Assembly: GCF_019550795.1 (NCBI RefSeq) | Contig: NZ_CP080545.1 | Location: 2,561,501-2,625,500 of the forward strand | Length of the DNA stretch: 64,000 nt | Direction of reading: 5' to 3' | Origin: Paenibacillus sp. sptzw28 | Lineage (GTDB): Bacteria; Bacillota; Bacilli; Paenibacillales; Paenibacillaceae | In this document: positions 8,993 through 17,492 of the stretch, one piece after another | Numbering within the stretch: position 1 is the first letter of the stretch | How the letters are laid out: every line of letters begins with the position of its first letter | Position numbers and translations under genes: made by a program | The notes under the pieces: generated by a model | Database searches by the model: none | What the model was told of the DNA's origin: nothing | Seen by the model: the letters and a program-made list of their open reading frames with translations, nothing else

Positions 8993-10090
8993 TTGTTGTA
9001 TACCACATTGGCCAAGCCCATCTTATTTCGGATGGATCCGGAGAAAGCCCATCATGTTGTGATAGACGGACTTCATTCAGCGACGCGGATACCGGGTATC
9101 CCGGCAATGATGCGCGCCATGTACGGCGTACCCGAGAGCCGGGAGCTTGCTGTCGATTTGTTCGGACTTCATTTTCCGCACCCTATCGGTTTGGCGGCCG
9201 GCTTGGATAAAAACGCAAAAGCGGTCGGTATGTTCGCCAATATCGGCTTCGGGTTCGCCGAGGTCGGCACAGTAACGCCGAAGGGACAAGCGGGCAACGA
9301 GCTGCCGCGGTTGTTCCGGCTGCCGACGGACGATGCGCTCGTCAATCGGATGGGCTTCAATAATGAAGGAACGGAAGCGATGGCAAGGCGGCTCGCTCAG
9401 AATCATCAACGCCGTATTCCGATAGCAGTAAATATAGGAAAGAATAAATCCACGCCAAATGAGCTCGCGCATGAGGATTACCGTGCATGTATGAAGGCGT
9501 TATATCCCTACGGAGATTTCTTTGTCATCAATATCAGTTCCCCGAATACTCCAGACCTGCGTGCTCTGCAGCATGGCGACGAGCTTCGGCTGCTGCTTTC
9601 CACTGTAATGGAGGAAATGGGCGTCCAGGCACAGGCAAGCGGTAGCGGGCGTAAACCGGTGCTTGTGAAGGTCGCGCCGGATATGACGAGCGAGCAGCTC
9701 GGCTATATGGTCGAGACGATCACGGCCAGCGGGGTAAACGGGATTATTGCCACGAATACAACTGTCAGCCGCGAAGGGTTAAAGCATCCGCATGCGAGGG
9801 AAACGGGCGGTTTAAGCGGCAAGCCCCTGAAGGAGCGTTCGACAGAGGTGGTGCGCCAAATATACAGCCAGACAGGCGGCAGACTGCCCATTATTGGCTC
9901 CGGCGGCATTTTTACGGCTGACGACGCATACGATAAAATTCGCGCCGGCGCAAGCTTAATCGAAATCTATACGGCGCTGATATATCGCGGACCCGGGCTT
10001 CTGAGGGAGCTTGCGGCCGGTATTAAGGAGCGTCTTCGCCGTGACGGATTCGGCAGTATTACGGAAGCTGTAGGCGCAGATCACAGGTAA
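8993..10090 (+). CDS. pyrD: Dihydroorotate dehydrogenase, quinone type (class 2)
   Basis: Oxidises dihydroorotate to orotate in pyrimidine synthesis and passes electrons to membrane quinone. The 365-aa protein has the class 2 N-terminal amphipathic extension (about 1-45), the FMN-binding GLAAGLDKNAKA segment, VNRMGFNN, and the class 2 catalytic serine in NISSPNTP (S182/S183) where class 1 enzymes have cysteine. The phosphate-binding end IIGSGGIFT and IYTALIYRGPG is intact. The start is TTG at 8993 with GGAG nine bases before it; a second TTG follows directly. It leads an operon with relQ 18 bases downstream. Confidence 0.95.
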   Translation: MLYTTLAKPILFRMDPEKAHHVVIDGLHSATRIPGIPAMMRAMYGVPESRELAVDLFGLHFPHPIGLAAGLDKNAKAVGMFANIGFGFAEVGTVTPKGQAGNELPRLFRLPTDDALVNRMGFNNEGTEAMARRLAQNHQRRIPIAVNIGKNKSTPNELAHEDYRACMKALYPYGDFFVINISSPNTPDLRALQHGDELRLLLSTVMEEMGVQAQASGSGRKPVLVKVAPDMTSEQLGYMVETITASGVNGIIATNTTVSREGLKHPHARETGGLSGKPLKERSTEVVRQIYSQTGGRLPIIGSGGIFTADDAYDKIRAGASLIEIYTALIYRGPGLLRELAAGIKERLRRDGFGSITEAVGADHR

Positions 10091-10108
10091 CAGTCAGGAG
10101 GCGGCTGG

Positions 10109-10912
10109 ATGGACGGTAGGGATTGGGGGCTGTTTCTACAGCCTTACGAGCAAGCGGTGGAAGAGCTTAAAGTCAAATTCAAGACGCTGCGGACGGAGTT
10201 GAAGACAAGAGAGGCCTATGCGCCGATCGAGTTTGTCACCGGGCGTGTGAAACGGATATCGAGCATATTGGAGAAAGCCAAACGGCTGCAGGTACCGATG
10301 GAGCGAATCGAAACCGGCATCGAAGACATTGCGGGCATTCGCATCATGTGCCAGTTTGTCGATGATATCCACCGCGTTGCGGAGCTGATCCGAACGCGTA
10401 AGGATCTCACGCTTGTATTCGAGAAAGATTATATCACGAATTTCAAGGACAGCGGCTATCGCAGCTTTCATATGATTGTAGAATACCCGGTTCAAACCGC
10501 GATTGGTCTGAAAATTGTGCTTGCGGAGGTGCAAATCCGCACGCTTGCGATGAATTTCTGGGCGACGATCGAGCATTCGCTTAACTATAAGTATAAGGAA
10601 AGCCTGCCCGACGAAGTGCGCCTGAGGCTCAAGAAGGCGGCCGAGGCCGCGTCCGTCCTCGATGCGGAAATGTCCAGCATCAGGAAGGAAATTCTTGATG
10701 CACAGCGGGAATTCGAGGAGAAGTCGAACATGGTTTCGAGTGTGCTGAGCGACATACAGGATCTGTATTTCTTCCACCGCGTGAGGGAAGCCGTTCAGTT
10801 TCAGCTGCGCTTTAACGAGCTGTGGGAGCAGGAGGATGCTTACGGGATCCGGATGCTCGCAGATGAAATCCGCACTGCGCTGGTTCGGGTAAAGAAAAGC
10901 GGTGGCTCCTAA
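10109..10912 (+). CDS. relQ: Small alarmone synthetase ((p)ppGpp synthetase)
   Basis: Makes (p)ppGpp from GTP/GDP and ATP without a hydrolase domain. The 267-aa protein carries the RelA/SpoT synthetase core, including GIRIMCQFVDDIHRVAELI, the KDSGYRSFHMIVEYP segment and the diagnostic EVQIRTLAMNFWATIEHSLN of the RelQ/YjbM group. A coiled-coil C-terminus (about 180-260) is longer than in the ~211-aa B. subtilis protein. It lies between pyrD and a DUF309 gene; the stop touches the next start. Co-transcription with pyrimidine synthesis would link nucleotide supply and alarmone signalling, which is inference. Confidence 0.92.
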   Translation: MDGRDWGLFLQPYEQAVEELKVKFKTLRTELKTREAYAPIEFVTGRVKRISSILEKAKRLQVPMERIETGIEDIAGIRIMCQFVDDIHRVAELIRTRKDLTLVFEKDYITNFKDSGYRSFHMIVEYPVQTAIGLKIVLAEVQIRTLAMNFWATIEHSLNYKYKESLPDEVRLRLKKAAEAASVLDAEMSSIRKEILDAQREFEEKSNMVSSVLSDIQDLYFFHRVREAVQFQLRFNELWEQEDAYGIRMLADEIRTALVRVKKSGGS

Positions 10913-11419
10913 GTGCCGGCGGGTGCGCGTTATGACGAGAAGTTCGTCCACTTTGTCGTGCTGTTCAATGTGGACGAGGACTACTTCGAATGCCACGAGG
11001 TCATGGAGGAGCTGTGGCTGGAGGAAGGCCGCAACACCTTGTATCAAGGCCTGCTGCAGGCGGCGGTCGGTCTCCACCATTGGCGCAACGACAACTTCTC
11101 CGGCGCGGTGAAGCTGTTCACGCAAGCGGAAAATAAACTCGCCCATTACCCGGACGAGATGATGGGGCTTGACCTCAGGCAGCTGCGCAGCGATATCGCG
11201 CGCTGTCTTGAGCCTTTATCAGGTTGGTTGAAGCTCGCGGAAACAGGTAAAAGCGGAGAGAGCGGGGAAGCAGGGAAAACCGATGGTGGTGGCAAGCCGA
11301 CGGAAGGACCGCCGGCTTTTGCCGCGTTCCGGCTTATTGTAACCGATGACGAGCTGCGTGCACTTGCGAAGGCGCTTGCGGACATTCCGCTGGAGCAGCG
11401 GCTCCATAAAGAGGATTGA
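10913..11419 (+). CDS. DUF309 family protein
   Basis: A 168-aa protein with the DUF309 signature: YFECHEVMEELWLEE followed by YQGLLQAAVGLHHWRNDNFSGA (residues about 20-62). The family is all-helical and its biochemical role is not known. The GTG start directly follows the relQ stop, so translation is coupled. Residues about 100-125 are a Gly/Ser/Lys-rich linker before a short C-terminal tail not found in shorter members. Confidence 0.85.
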   Translation: MPAGARYDEKFVHFVVLFNVDEDYFECHEVMEELWLEEGRNTLYQGLLQAAVGLHHWRNDNFSGAVKLFTQAENKLAHYPDEMMGLDLRQLRSDIARCLEPLSGWLKLAETGKSGESGEAGKTDGGGKPTEGPPAFAAFRLIVTDDELRALAKALADIPLEQRLHKED

Positions 11420-11450
11420 CGAAGACGCTGGTATTGGAGGCGGAAATAAT

Positions 11451-12302
11451 ATGACTAAACGAATGCGGCTGGACAAGCTGCTTGCGAATATGGGCTTCGG
11501 TACGAGAAGCGAAGTGAAGAGAGCCGTCAAACAGGGACGAGTTTCTGTGGACGGTCTGCGGGCGAAGGACAGCGGGATTACTCTGGATCCTGAATCGGCC
11601 GTTGTACTGTTCGACGGCGAACGCGTTATTTACCGTGATGTGATTTATTTCATGCTCAACAAGCCGAATGGTGTCGTATCCGCCACGGAAGATACGCGCG
11701 ACCGGACGGTGATCGACCTGCTTGAGCCGCAGGACCGTGTGCTGCAGCCTTTTCCGGTTGGACGCCTCGACAAGGATACGGAAGGCTTGCTGCTGCTTAC
11801 AAACGACGGTCATCTTGCACACGAGCTTCTTTCGCCGCGCAAGCATGTACCCAAGACGTATGAGGCAGTTGTGGACGGCGATGTCGGTGAGGCGGATGCA
11901 AGGGCGTTCGGCGCAGGTGTTAAACTTGACGATGGCTATGTGACGATGCCCGCGCGGCTCGTTGTCGACGGTAAGGAAGCGGGCGCTGGGGACGGAGCAG
12001 TGATTAGCCGGATTACGCTCACCATTCACGAAGGTAAGTTTCATCAGGTAAAAAGGATGTTTGAGGCCGTTGGCAAGAAGGTCGTTTATTTGCGCCGGGT
12101 TTCAATGGGACCGTTACTGCTCGATCCTTCGCTGCAGCTGGGGGAATACCGTCCATTGACGGAAGCGGAGATCGAAATGCTTATTTCCGTCCGCAGCACT
12201 GGAGCTGCTGACGATGACGGTTCAGGGAGCGGCGAATCGATTAATTTTGGCTTGGCGGGGAAGGCACAGCTGTTGGAAAGCGGGGAACAGGATGGCGCTT
12301 AA
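11451..12302 (+). CDS. Pseudouridine synthase, RsuA family
   Basis: Converts a specific uridine of rRNA to pseudouridine. The 283-aa protein has an S4 RNA-binding domain (about 4-60: RLDKLLANMGFGTRSEVKRAVKQGRV) and the catalytic domain with the GRLDKDTEGLLLLTNDG motif containing the catalytic aspartate (about residue 105). The ATG at 11451 has GGAGGCGG upstream; an open frame continues further 5' but lacks a better start. The C-terminus extends about 40 residues beyond the usual length with a low-complexity tail. It overlaps the next gene by 11 bases. Confidence 0.9.
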   Translation: MTKRMRLDKLLANMGFGTRSEVKRAVKQGRVSVDGLRAKDSGITLDPESAVVLFDGERVIYRDVIYFMLNKPNGVVSATEDTRDRTVIDLLEPQDRVLQPFPVGRLDKDTEGLLLLTNDGHLAHELLSPRKHVPKTYEAVVDGDVGEADARAFGAGVKLDDGYVTMPARLVVDGKEAGAGDGAVISRITLTIHEGKFHQVKRMFEAVGKKVVYLRRVSMGPLLLDPSLQLGEYRPLTEAEIEMLISVRSTGAADDDGSGSGESINFGLAGKAQLLESGEQDGA

Positions 12303-13086
12303 CTATGATATTATCGCATTGGATGTCGACGGAACGCTTATAACGGATGCGCATGTGCTTACGCCGGCTGTTCGTGATGCCGTCAGGGAAGCAGCCTCCC
12401 GCGGAGCGGAGATTGTGCTGTGTACCGGCCGCGGGCCGATCAATGCGCTGCCTGTGCTGGATGCGCTTGGCCTGTCGGGTACGCTGATAACACATAACGG
12501 CGCTGCAACGGTCGATGCGGCACGGCGTGAGGTGCTGCACCAGTACGGGATCGAGGGTGCGGATGTCGCCAGATTTCGGGAATATTGCCTGAGTCATGGG
12601 TATCATTTTGATGTGAATACAGCCTTTGAATTGATGATTGAAGGTATAACACCGGACGCGGAAGCGATGTACGGCCGTTATGAAGTGAAGCCGATTTGGC
12701 GGGACGCAGCCTCGCCGCTTCCGGAAGGGCTTGTAAAATTCACAGTGTTCGGCGGCAAGGCGGAAATGGATGCGATTGAAGCGGATTGGAGCGGTTGGAA
12801 GGGCGGGCTGCAGCCGATCAGGAGCGGGGATTATTTTATCGATGTACAGCATCCGGAAGCGAGCAAAGGGACCGCACTTCGGCGGCTTGCGTTAGTACGC
12901 GGAGTCGAGATGAACAGAGTGATGGCGATCGGAAATTATTATAACGATATCGGGATGCTGACCTATGCAGGGCTAGGAGTGGCCGTAGCCAATTCGCCGG
13001 AAGCAGTAAAGTCGGCTTCAGATGCGATCACGTTATCGAATGAAGAGGATGGCGTTGCCCATGCGCTGCGGACATATGCCTGGTAA
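12292..13086 (+). CDS. Cof-type HAD-family phosphatase
   Basis: Probable phosphatase of sugar phosphates or cofactors. The 264-aa protein has HAD motif I DVDGT (nucleophile D11, acid D13), motif II LCTGRG, a C2-type cap, and motif IV GNYYNDIGML in the Cof layout. The usual motif is GD.xND; here GNYYNDI replaces the first aspartate with Asn, a change to note when judging activity. The ATG at 12292 overlaps the end of the pseudouridine synthase gene. It is last in the pyrD operon, and a strong terminator follows. Confidence 0.88.
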   Translation: MALNYDIIALDVDGTLITDAHVLTPAVRDAVREAASRGAEIVLCTGRGPINALPVLDALGLSGTLITHNGAATVDAARREVLHQYGIEGADVARFREYCLSHGYHFDVNTAFELMIEGITPDAEAMYGRYEVKPIWRDAASPLPEGLVKFTVFGGKAEMDAIEADWSGWKGGLQPIRSGDYFIDVQHPEASKGTALRRLALVRGVEMNRVMAIGNYYNDIGMLTYAGLGVAVANSPEAVKSASDAITLSNEEDGVAHALRTYAW

Positions 13087-13116
13087 CAAACAGAACCTCA
13101 TAATCTCAAAAACGAA

Positions 13117-13153
13117 AAACCGCCGAAGGGGACTCCCGTCGGCGGTTGTTTTT
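13117..13153 (+). terminator. Strong bidirectional terminator
   Basis: AACCGCCGA-GGG pairs with CCC-TCGGCGGTT and is followed by GTTTTTG on the plus strand. The minus strand also carries a T-rich tract after the stem, so it may stop the convergent YjcZ transcript too. Confidence 0.85.
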
Positions 13154-13154
13154 G

Positions 13155-13184
13155 AACTATAGGAAGATTCTCTATAGTTTTTTT
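13155..13184 (+). terminator. Second hairpin with a T-run
   Basis: AACTATAG (13155-13162) pairs with CTATAGTT (13172-13179), and the run of seven Ts starts inside the right arm. The stem is AT-rich, so it is a weaker backup terminator directly behind the GC-rich one. Confidence 0.5.
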
Positions 13185-13246
13185 GGGGAAGAACTTCGAC
13201 GGGCTATGCCGGCGAAGTTTCTTCTTGTTATCGGCTAAGCGAGAGA

Positions 13247-13345
13247 TTAGTACAAGATTCCGCGGGATACGATGACCAGCAGAATGAACAAAACAAGAAT
13301 CACACCAGCCGTCGTAAATCCGCCGTAACCTGCCACACCGGACAT
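13247..13345 (-). CDS. YjcZ-family sporulation microprotein
   Basis: A 32-aa hydrophobic protein. A glycine-rich head (MSGVAGYGGFTTAG) is followed by a membrane helix (about 15-27) and the tail SRGILY, the pattern of YjcZ/YhfH-like sporulation proteins of Bacillales. The ribosome-binding site GGGAGG lies 8 bases before the ATG. Expression late in sporulation is expected from the family and is supported by a CATACAAT sequence upstream. Confidence 0.8.
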   Translation of the reverse strand: MSGVAGYGGFTTAGVILVLFILLVIVSRGILY

Positions 13346-13429
13346 GCAAATTCCTCCCTGAGTAGGTATTTCCGTCGCCGTAAACGATCTGGTTGCCATC
13401 ATGTTGTGTTTCGGCGTTCGGTATACAGT

Positions 13430-13437
13430 ATTGTATG
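13430..13437 (-). promoter_or_regulatory. Possible sporulation sigma -10 box upstream of the YjcZ gene
   Basis: On the minus strand this reads CATACAAT, which fits sigma-E and sigma-K -10 consensus sequences. It lies about 85 bases before the start codon. No convincing -35 partner was found, so this is tentative. Confidence 0.25.
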
Positions 13438-13567
13438 AATCCGGCCTGAAGAGGATTGGACGAATGTCCCTATACTTATTCAATTGGGCGTTTGTCCAGC
13501 CCGGCGAAGCAGCAATTCGGGTCGGATGTGCCGCGTACGGCCGCCATGGAGTGACAGCGGCCGTCGG

Positions 13568-14986
13568 TTATTTAAACCGCCTGAGCCCTTTGGGCAGGTG
13601 GTTCTTGATTTGGCCGCCGCTCGCTTTGCCCCATCCGAGCGGTAGGCCGTCTACGGCGACGAGGCCCCAACCGGCGGAGCCTTCCTCTGCGGGGAGGGTC
13701 TCCCCGCGCAGGAAGGCGGCGATTTCCGGGGCCTCGGGCCGGTAGGTCTGCACCCATGCGGCGGCGTCCGCGTGTACGGAGAGGGCCAGCGCGTGAGCGG
13801 GCTCGATGCGGTTCTTGCGGACGTCGCCGAGGTGCAGACCGGGGCGGGCGACCTTGAGACCGGTTAGGTCGCCCGCTTGGATTGGTCCGCCGCCGATTGT
13901 ATGCGGCAGCCAGTAGAGCGCGTCGCCGAAGCGCAGCGGCTCGCCCGGCCCGAGAGCGATGCCGCCGGGCAGCGTCGCGTCAGTGAAGCCTCGCAGCAGC
14001 GCCATGTCGGCTGCAAGGCTGGCGCTTGGGCGGCCGGGTGCGCCTGCTTGCGTACGGCGCCGTCCGCCAAGACGAGCGCCGTCTGATTCATGGACCCGAG
14101 CATTGTTCCCGGCAGAGACGGTATCCGGGACTTCACCAGCCTTGGACAGCACAGCGACGAAATGCCCTTCGCCGCGGGATATATGCGGCCAAACCCGCTC
14201 GGTCTGTACAACCGAGAACTGCGGATGACGCTGACAAAATGCCTCTATTGTGTTTTCATTTTCGGCACGGTTGAAGGTGCAGGTCGAATAAACGAGCCGG
14301 CCGCCGGGCTTCAGCATGATGGCGGCATGGTCCAGAATATCCGCTTGCCTGGCTGCGCACATCACTACATGTGATTCCGACCATTCCGCGATAGCTCCTT
14401 CATCCTTACGGAACATGCCCTCGCCCGAACAAGGAGCATCGAGCATAATGCGGTCGAACATCGACGGGAATCTGCGCGATAGCTCATCCGGCGGGGCATT
14501 TGTTACAATTGCGTTGGCAATGCCGGCGCGTTCCACGTTTTCACTTAAGATTTGTGCGCGAGCGGGATGGATTTCATTGGCGACGAGGACGCCTTGACCT
14601 GCCATTTTCCCGGCAATTTGCGTTGTTTTGCCGCCCGGGGCTGCAGCCAGATCGAGAATAACCTCCCCCGGCTGAGGGTCCAACAGCTCGGCAGAGGTCA
14701 TCGCTGAAGGTTCCTGGATATAGTACAGCCCCGCGGCATAGTACGGGTGCTTGCCAGGGCTGGTCGATTCATCATAATAGAAGCCTGTCGAACACCAGGG
14801 AATCGGTTCGAGTCTGAACTGCTTCTCCAATATGCTCAGCAGCTCCTTATTGGAGGTATACTTGAGCGGATTCAATCGTAAGCCATATGCCCGGGGGGCA
14901 TCATAGCTTTCCAGAAATCGTTCTGCATCGGGACCGAGCATCGATTGCATATTGTGAATGTAAGCTTCAGGCAGTAGCTGGCGCAC
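13568..14986 (-). CDS. rsmF: rRNA cytosine-C5 methyltransferase (RsmF/NOL1-NOP2-Sun family)
   Basis: Methylates a cytosine in 16S rRNA using S-adenosylmethionine. The 472-aa protein has an N-terminal substrate region (about 1-100), the SAM-binding LDLAAAPGGKTTQIAGKM motif (about 112-130), the motif IV cysteine in DAPCSGEGMF and the catalytic cysteine in YSTCTFNRAENE. A C-terminal PUA-like region (about 385-472) ends PLGWGKASGGQIKNHLPKG. Its 3' half is very GC-rich compared with the island next to it. It is single and marks the intact left flank of the AT-rich island. Confidence 0.9.
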   Translation of the reverse strand: MRQLLPEAYIHNMQSMLGPDAERFLESYDAPRAYGLRLNPLKYTSNKELLSILEKQFRLEPIPWCSTGFYYDESTSPGKHPYYAAGLYYIQEPSAMTSAELLDPQPGEVILDLAAAPGGKTTQIAGKMAGQGVLVANEIHPARAQILSENVERAGIANAIVTNAPPDELSRRFPSMFDRIMLDAPCSGEGMFRKDEGAIAEWSESHVVMCAARQADILDHAAIMLKPGGRLVYSTCTFNRAENENTIEAFCQRHPQFSVVQTERVWPHISRGEGHFVAVLSKAGEVPDTVSAGNNARVHESDGARLGGRRRTQAGAPGRPSASLAADMALLRGFTDATLPGGIALGPGEPLRFGDALYWLPHTIGGGPIQAGDLTGLKVARPGLHLGDVRKNRIEPAHALALSVHADAAAWVQTYRPEAPEIAAFLRGETLPAEEGSAGWGLVAVDGLPLGWGKASGGQIKNHLPKGLRRFK

Positions 14987-15136
14987 GTCTTAATAGCTCC
15001 TTTTTAGCGAGAAGATATCTCAAGAAATATGTATTTTATTGCTGACCATTATATCACATCTCGGCGATCGGCCAATCCAGCCTCTTCCCAATATACTAAC
15101 TTTAATGCTGATAATGGATCATGCTCTGAAAGCATC

Positions 15137-15187
15137 AGAGACAGCCTGGGCTGCGTAATTTATGCGCAGGCTTGCTGTCTCTTTTTT
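15137..15187 (+). terminator. Large terminator-like hairpin with no upstream plus-strand gene
   Basis: AGAGACAGC (from 15137) pairs with GCTGTCTCT (to 15182), with an inner CTGCG/CGCAG stem, followed by six Ts. The neighbouring rsmF gene runs the other way, so the hairpin can only stop a transcript entering the recombinase gene from upstream. A smaller palindrome ATGCT/AGCAT lies just before it. It may be an attenuator or an end of the mobile island. Confidence 0.6.
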
Positions 15188-15192
15188 GATTT

Positions 15193-16355
15193 TTGAAGAA
15201 AAGGAAATTAAAGGGGGATGTCGAATCAGTGAAAAGAAATGGGAAAATGGTTTACATTCAGGTTCGAGGAGATGAAGATGGTTATTGGCGCATTCAGCAT
15301 TCGCACGATAAAACGATTTGGAAAACAATGATTTCGATATTCCCTAATAAGTGGTTAACAGCCTCCCGCGAATGGAAGATACCGTGTGATGTCAGATCAA
15401 TTGAATTATTTTTGTCTCAGTTTAAAGGGGAAGCTGTGCAGTATCATCCGTCTGCACTCCATATTCCTTGGGTAAAAGAACTGGTCGAACGATGGCTTAA
15501 AGGAGATAACGCGGAGAAAGAAAGGCCGAATAAGGCCGAAATGACGGATGTTCTCGATGATGCACACTTGCGGAGATTGAGAGAGCGGTTGAAGCTGAGA
15601 GGGTATAGTCCGAAGACTCTAAAAGCATATGTTCTTCATGTCGAACATTTTCGCCGATATATCCCTAAGACGCTGAAAGATGTAGATAAAGAAAACATAA
15701 CGAGTTATTTAATTCATTTGATCGATCGCGGTTGTTCCCGCTCCTTTATCAACCAGATGCTCAGCGCATTAAAATTTTTCTATATGGAGGTATGTCCAAT
15801 TACATTTAACTGGGACTTCCCCCGTCCCAAGCGCGATCAAAAGCTGCCTGATGTTCTGAGCGCCGACGAGGTAGGAGCGATTCTAGCGTGCTGCTATACT
15901 TGACCTATTCCGCCGGTTTGCGTGTCGGCGAAGCGGTTCGGATTCGAGTAAAGGATATCGATGCTGCGCGTCAGGTTGTTTATTTCCGACAGGGAAAAGG
16001 GCGCAAGGACAGGCTTACACTTTTATCACAGAGAATGGTTGACATTCTGGGCAGTTACGTTCATGACGTACATCCGGATGCATGGCTTTTCCCGGGAGGT
16101 CAGCCAGGGAAGCATCTGACGGAGCGTAGCGCCCAGATGATTTTTGAACGAGCGAGAAGCAAGGCTGGGATTGTGAAAAAGGTCAGCATTCACAGCTTGC
16201 GGCATTCATTCGCCACCCATCTGCTTGAAAATGGCACCGATTTGCGCTATATCCAGGAACTCCTTGGCCATCAAAGCAGCAAAACGACACAAATATACAC
16301 GCACGTCTCCGTGCGCGACGTCAGGCGAATCCAAAGTCCTCTTAATCGACTATAA
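15193..16355 (+). pseudogene. Tyrosine recombinase (XerC/IntI-like), broken by an internal deletion
   Basis: The first part (15193-15903) has the N-terminal extension and core-binding SAM-like domain (LRERLKLRGYSPKTLKAYVLHVEHF) and stops after DEVGAILACCYT. The rest of the catalytic domain continues in another frame (from about 15888): LLYLTYSAGLRVGEAVR (Arg), GKGRKDR (Lys), HSLRH (His-Arg), LLGHQ (His) and TQIYTH (nucleophile Tyr), ending IQSPLNRL. In intact relatives about nine residues separate ILA and LLYLTYSAG; here only two bases remain, so about 25 bases are missing and the frame is shifted. The catalytic residues all survive. The start may be GTG at 15229 behind AAGGGGG, or TTG at 15193. 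The SPLNRL ending resembles integron integrases, but their extra helix is absent. Confidence 0.85.
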
Positions 16356-16438
16356 AGCTTCGCCTATCAGCAAAACACACGGCGTTTACTGAAGTTCATC
16401 TATTGGGACGATGAGACTGATTATTGGAAATTCGTTGA

Positions 16439-16720
16439 ATGGTAGTTATATGCAATTGGGGCAATTTTTTTGAGAGGTTGAAGCAAAATTGGTTTTCTAC
16501 ATATAAAACAATGGATTTTATTATTAGTATTATTATATATGGAGTAGGCGGAGTAGTAGTATTTTTACTATTTTTAATTTTCATAACAGAAGGAAGAATA
16601 TTTAATGATTCCGGTATGAGTTGGAAAATTTATGTATATGGGATAATAGGATCAGTATGTTACTACATTGTAGATGAGATAGGCAAATATGTTTTATCAA
16701 GAAAGGAAGTTAGTAAGTAA
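16439..16720 (+). CDS. Small membrane protein, unknown (cassette 1)
   Basis: A 93-aa protein I do not recognise. It has two hydrophobic stretches (about 25-50, FIISIIIYGVGGVVVFLLFL, and about 64-82) and a basic tail. Base composition is strongly AT-rich compared with the genes left of the island. The ribosome-binding site is poor, and a later in-frame ATG (16511) is an alternative start. It is the first gene after the recombinase and is followed 20 bases after its stop by structured repeat A, the layout of an integron gene cassette. Confidence 0.55.
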   Translation: MVVICNWGNFFERLKQNWFSTYKTMDFIISIIIYGVGGVVVFLLFLIFITEGRIFNDSGMSWKIYVYGIIGSVCYYIVDEIGKYVLSRKEVSK

Positions 16721-16740
16721 ATCAAGGATGGCCCCAACAG

Positions 16741-16901
16741 CATATAACACAGTTTCACGCTGTGGAGCTGTGCCCCTTGGTCTGCAGAGGCAATAGCAGA
16801 GATGTGAATTCAGCAGACAACCCTGCACCACCTAACCGCGTCACGGCCGGGACTAGCGTCCCTTAAGGTGGTGAGGGTTCGTGAATACAACAACGTTAAA
16901 T
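16741..16901 (+). repeat. attC-like cloverleaf repeat A
   Basis: The ends are CATATAAC (16741-16748) and GTTAAAT (16895-16901). Inside these, GTTTCACG (16752-16759) pairs with CGTGAATAC (16880-16888) leaving one extra base on the right arm. The interior folds into GTCTGC/GCAGAC (16780-16785, 16813-16818) and CACCACCT/AGGTGGTG (16826-16833, 16866-16873), the latter holding a GGGAC/GTCCC hairpin. The right end GTTRRRY fits the integron core-site consensus. It sits between two small genes and shares its plan with repeats B and C. Confidence 0.75.
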
Positions 16902-16915
16902 TAAATCGGGAGAGC

Positions 16916-17458
16916 ATGAAATACATTAAACCTAAACCAATAGGTGCGGTTCTTATCATATTGGAAATATTCATTATCTTAATGGTTAATAAATCAAATA
17001 ACGTACTTAATACAGAAGAGATTCACAACGATATTGAAAGAAGACTCGAGAAGATCTCAGACAGTAATAATTTATCGAACTTTCAGATTAGAAGTGAAAA
17101 AGAAATAGGTGACTATATGTTTTATGTTTTTACTTATAGATACAAGGATTACAATAGACTATCCAGCGCAGTTTATCAACGAGTCGGTAACCAAAAATAC
17201 AAATTCGATATGAGTATGGGACTAACATTTAAACTCAAAGATTCGGTAAATAAAGATAATATTGGGATAGAGAACTTTAGTTTTGATAAGTACCTTGTAT
17301 TTTATGGAATAGTTCAAAAAGGAAAGCCAAATAAATTCACTATTCAATCAGGGACAATTAAAACTCAAGTTATTTTTCCTTCTAATCAATTCTTTATAGA
17401 TCCGTATGTTCTAGAGAATCCAAATGAGTATAAAGTAACAGTTGAAAACTTCGAATAG
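16916..17458 (+). CDS. Membrane-anchored protein, unknown (cassette 2)
   Basis: A 180-aa protein not recognised. Residues 9-24 (IGAVLIILEIFIILMV) form a membrane anchor or uncleaved signal; the rest is polar, with an alternating pattern suggesting a beta-rich outer domain. There is no lipobox cysteine. The ATG at 16916 lies 15 bases after repeat A and has GGGAGA before it; the frame is open further upstream into the repeat but that part is not protein-like. The gene is AT-rich and on the same strand as the other cassettes. Confidence 0.6.
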   Translation: MKYIKPKPIGAVLIILEIFIILMVNKSNNVLNTEEIHNDIERRLEKISDSNNLSNFQIRSEKEIGDYMFYVFTYRYKDYNRLSSAVYQRVGNQKYKFDMSMGLTFKLKDSVNKDNIGIENFSFDKYLVFYGIVQKGKPNKFTIQSGTIKTQVIFPSNQFFIDPYVLENPNEYKVTVENFE

Positions 17459-17492
17459 AACTATGAGGGTAACTCTGGAGGTCCCCCTACAT

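Noticed and set aside
10136..11146. 336-aa minus-strand open frame across relQ and the DUF309 gene
   Set aside because: Shadow of two recognisable genes on the plus strand; composition reflects the reverse of their codons.
13185..13225. Inverted repeat GAAGAACTTCG/CGAAGTTTCTTC as terminator of the YjcZ gene
   Set aside because: The stem has mismatches and is followed on the minus strand by CCCCAAAAAAA rather than Ts.
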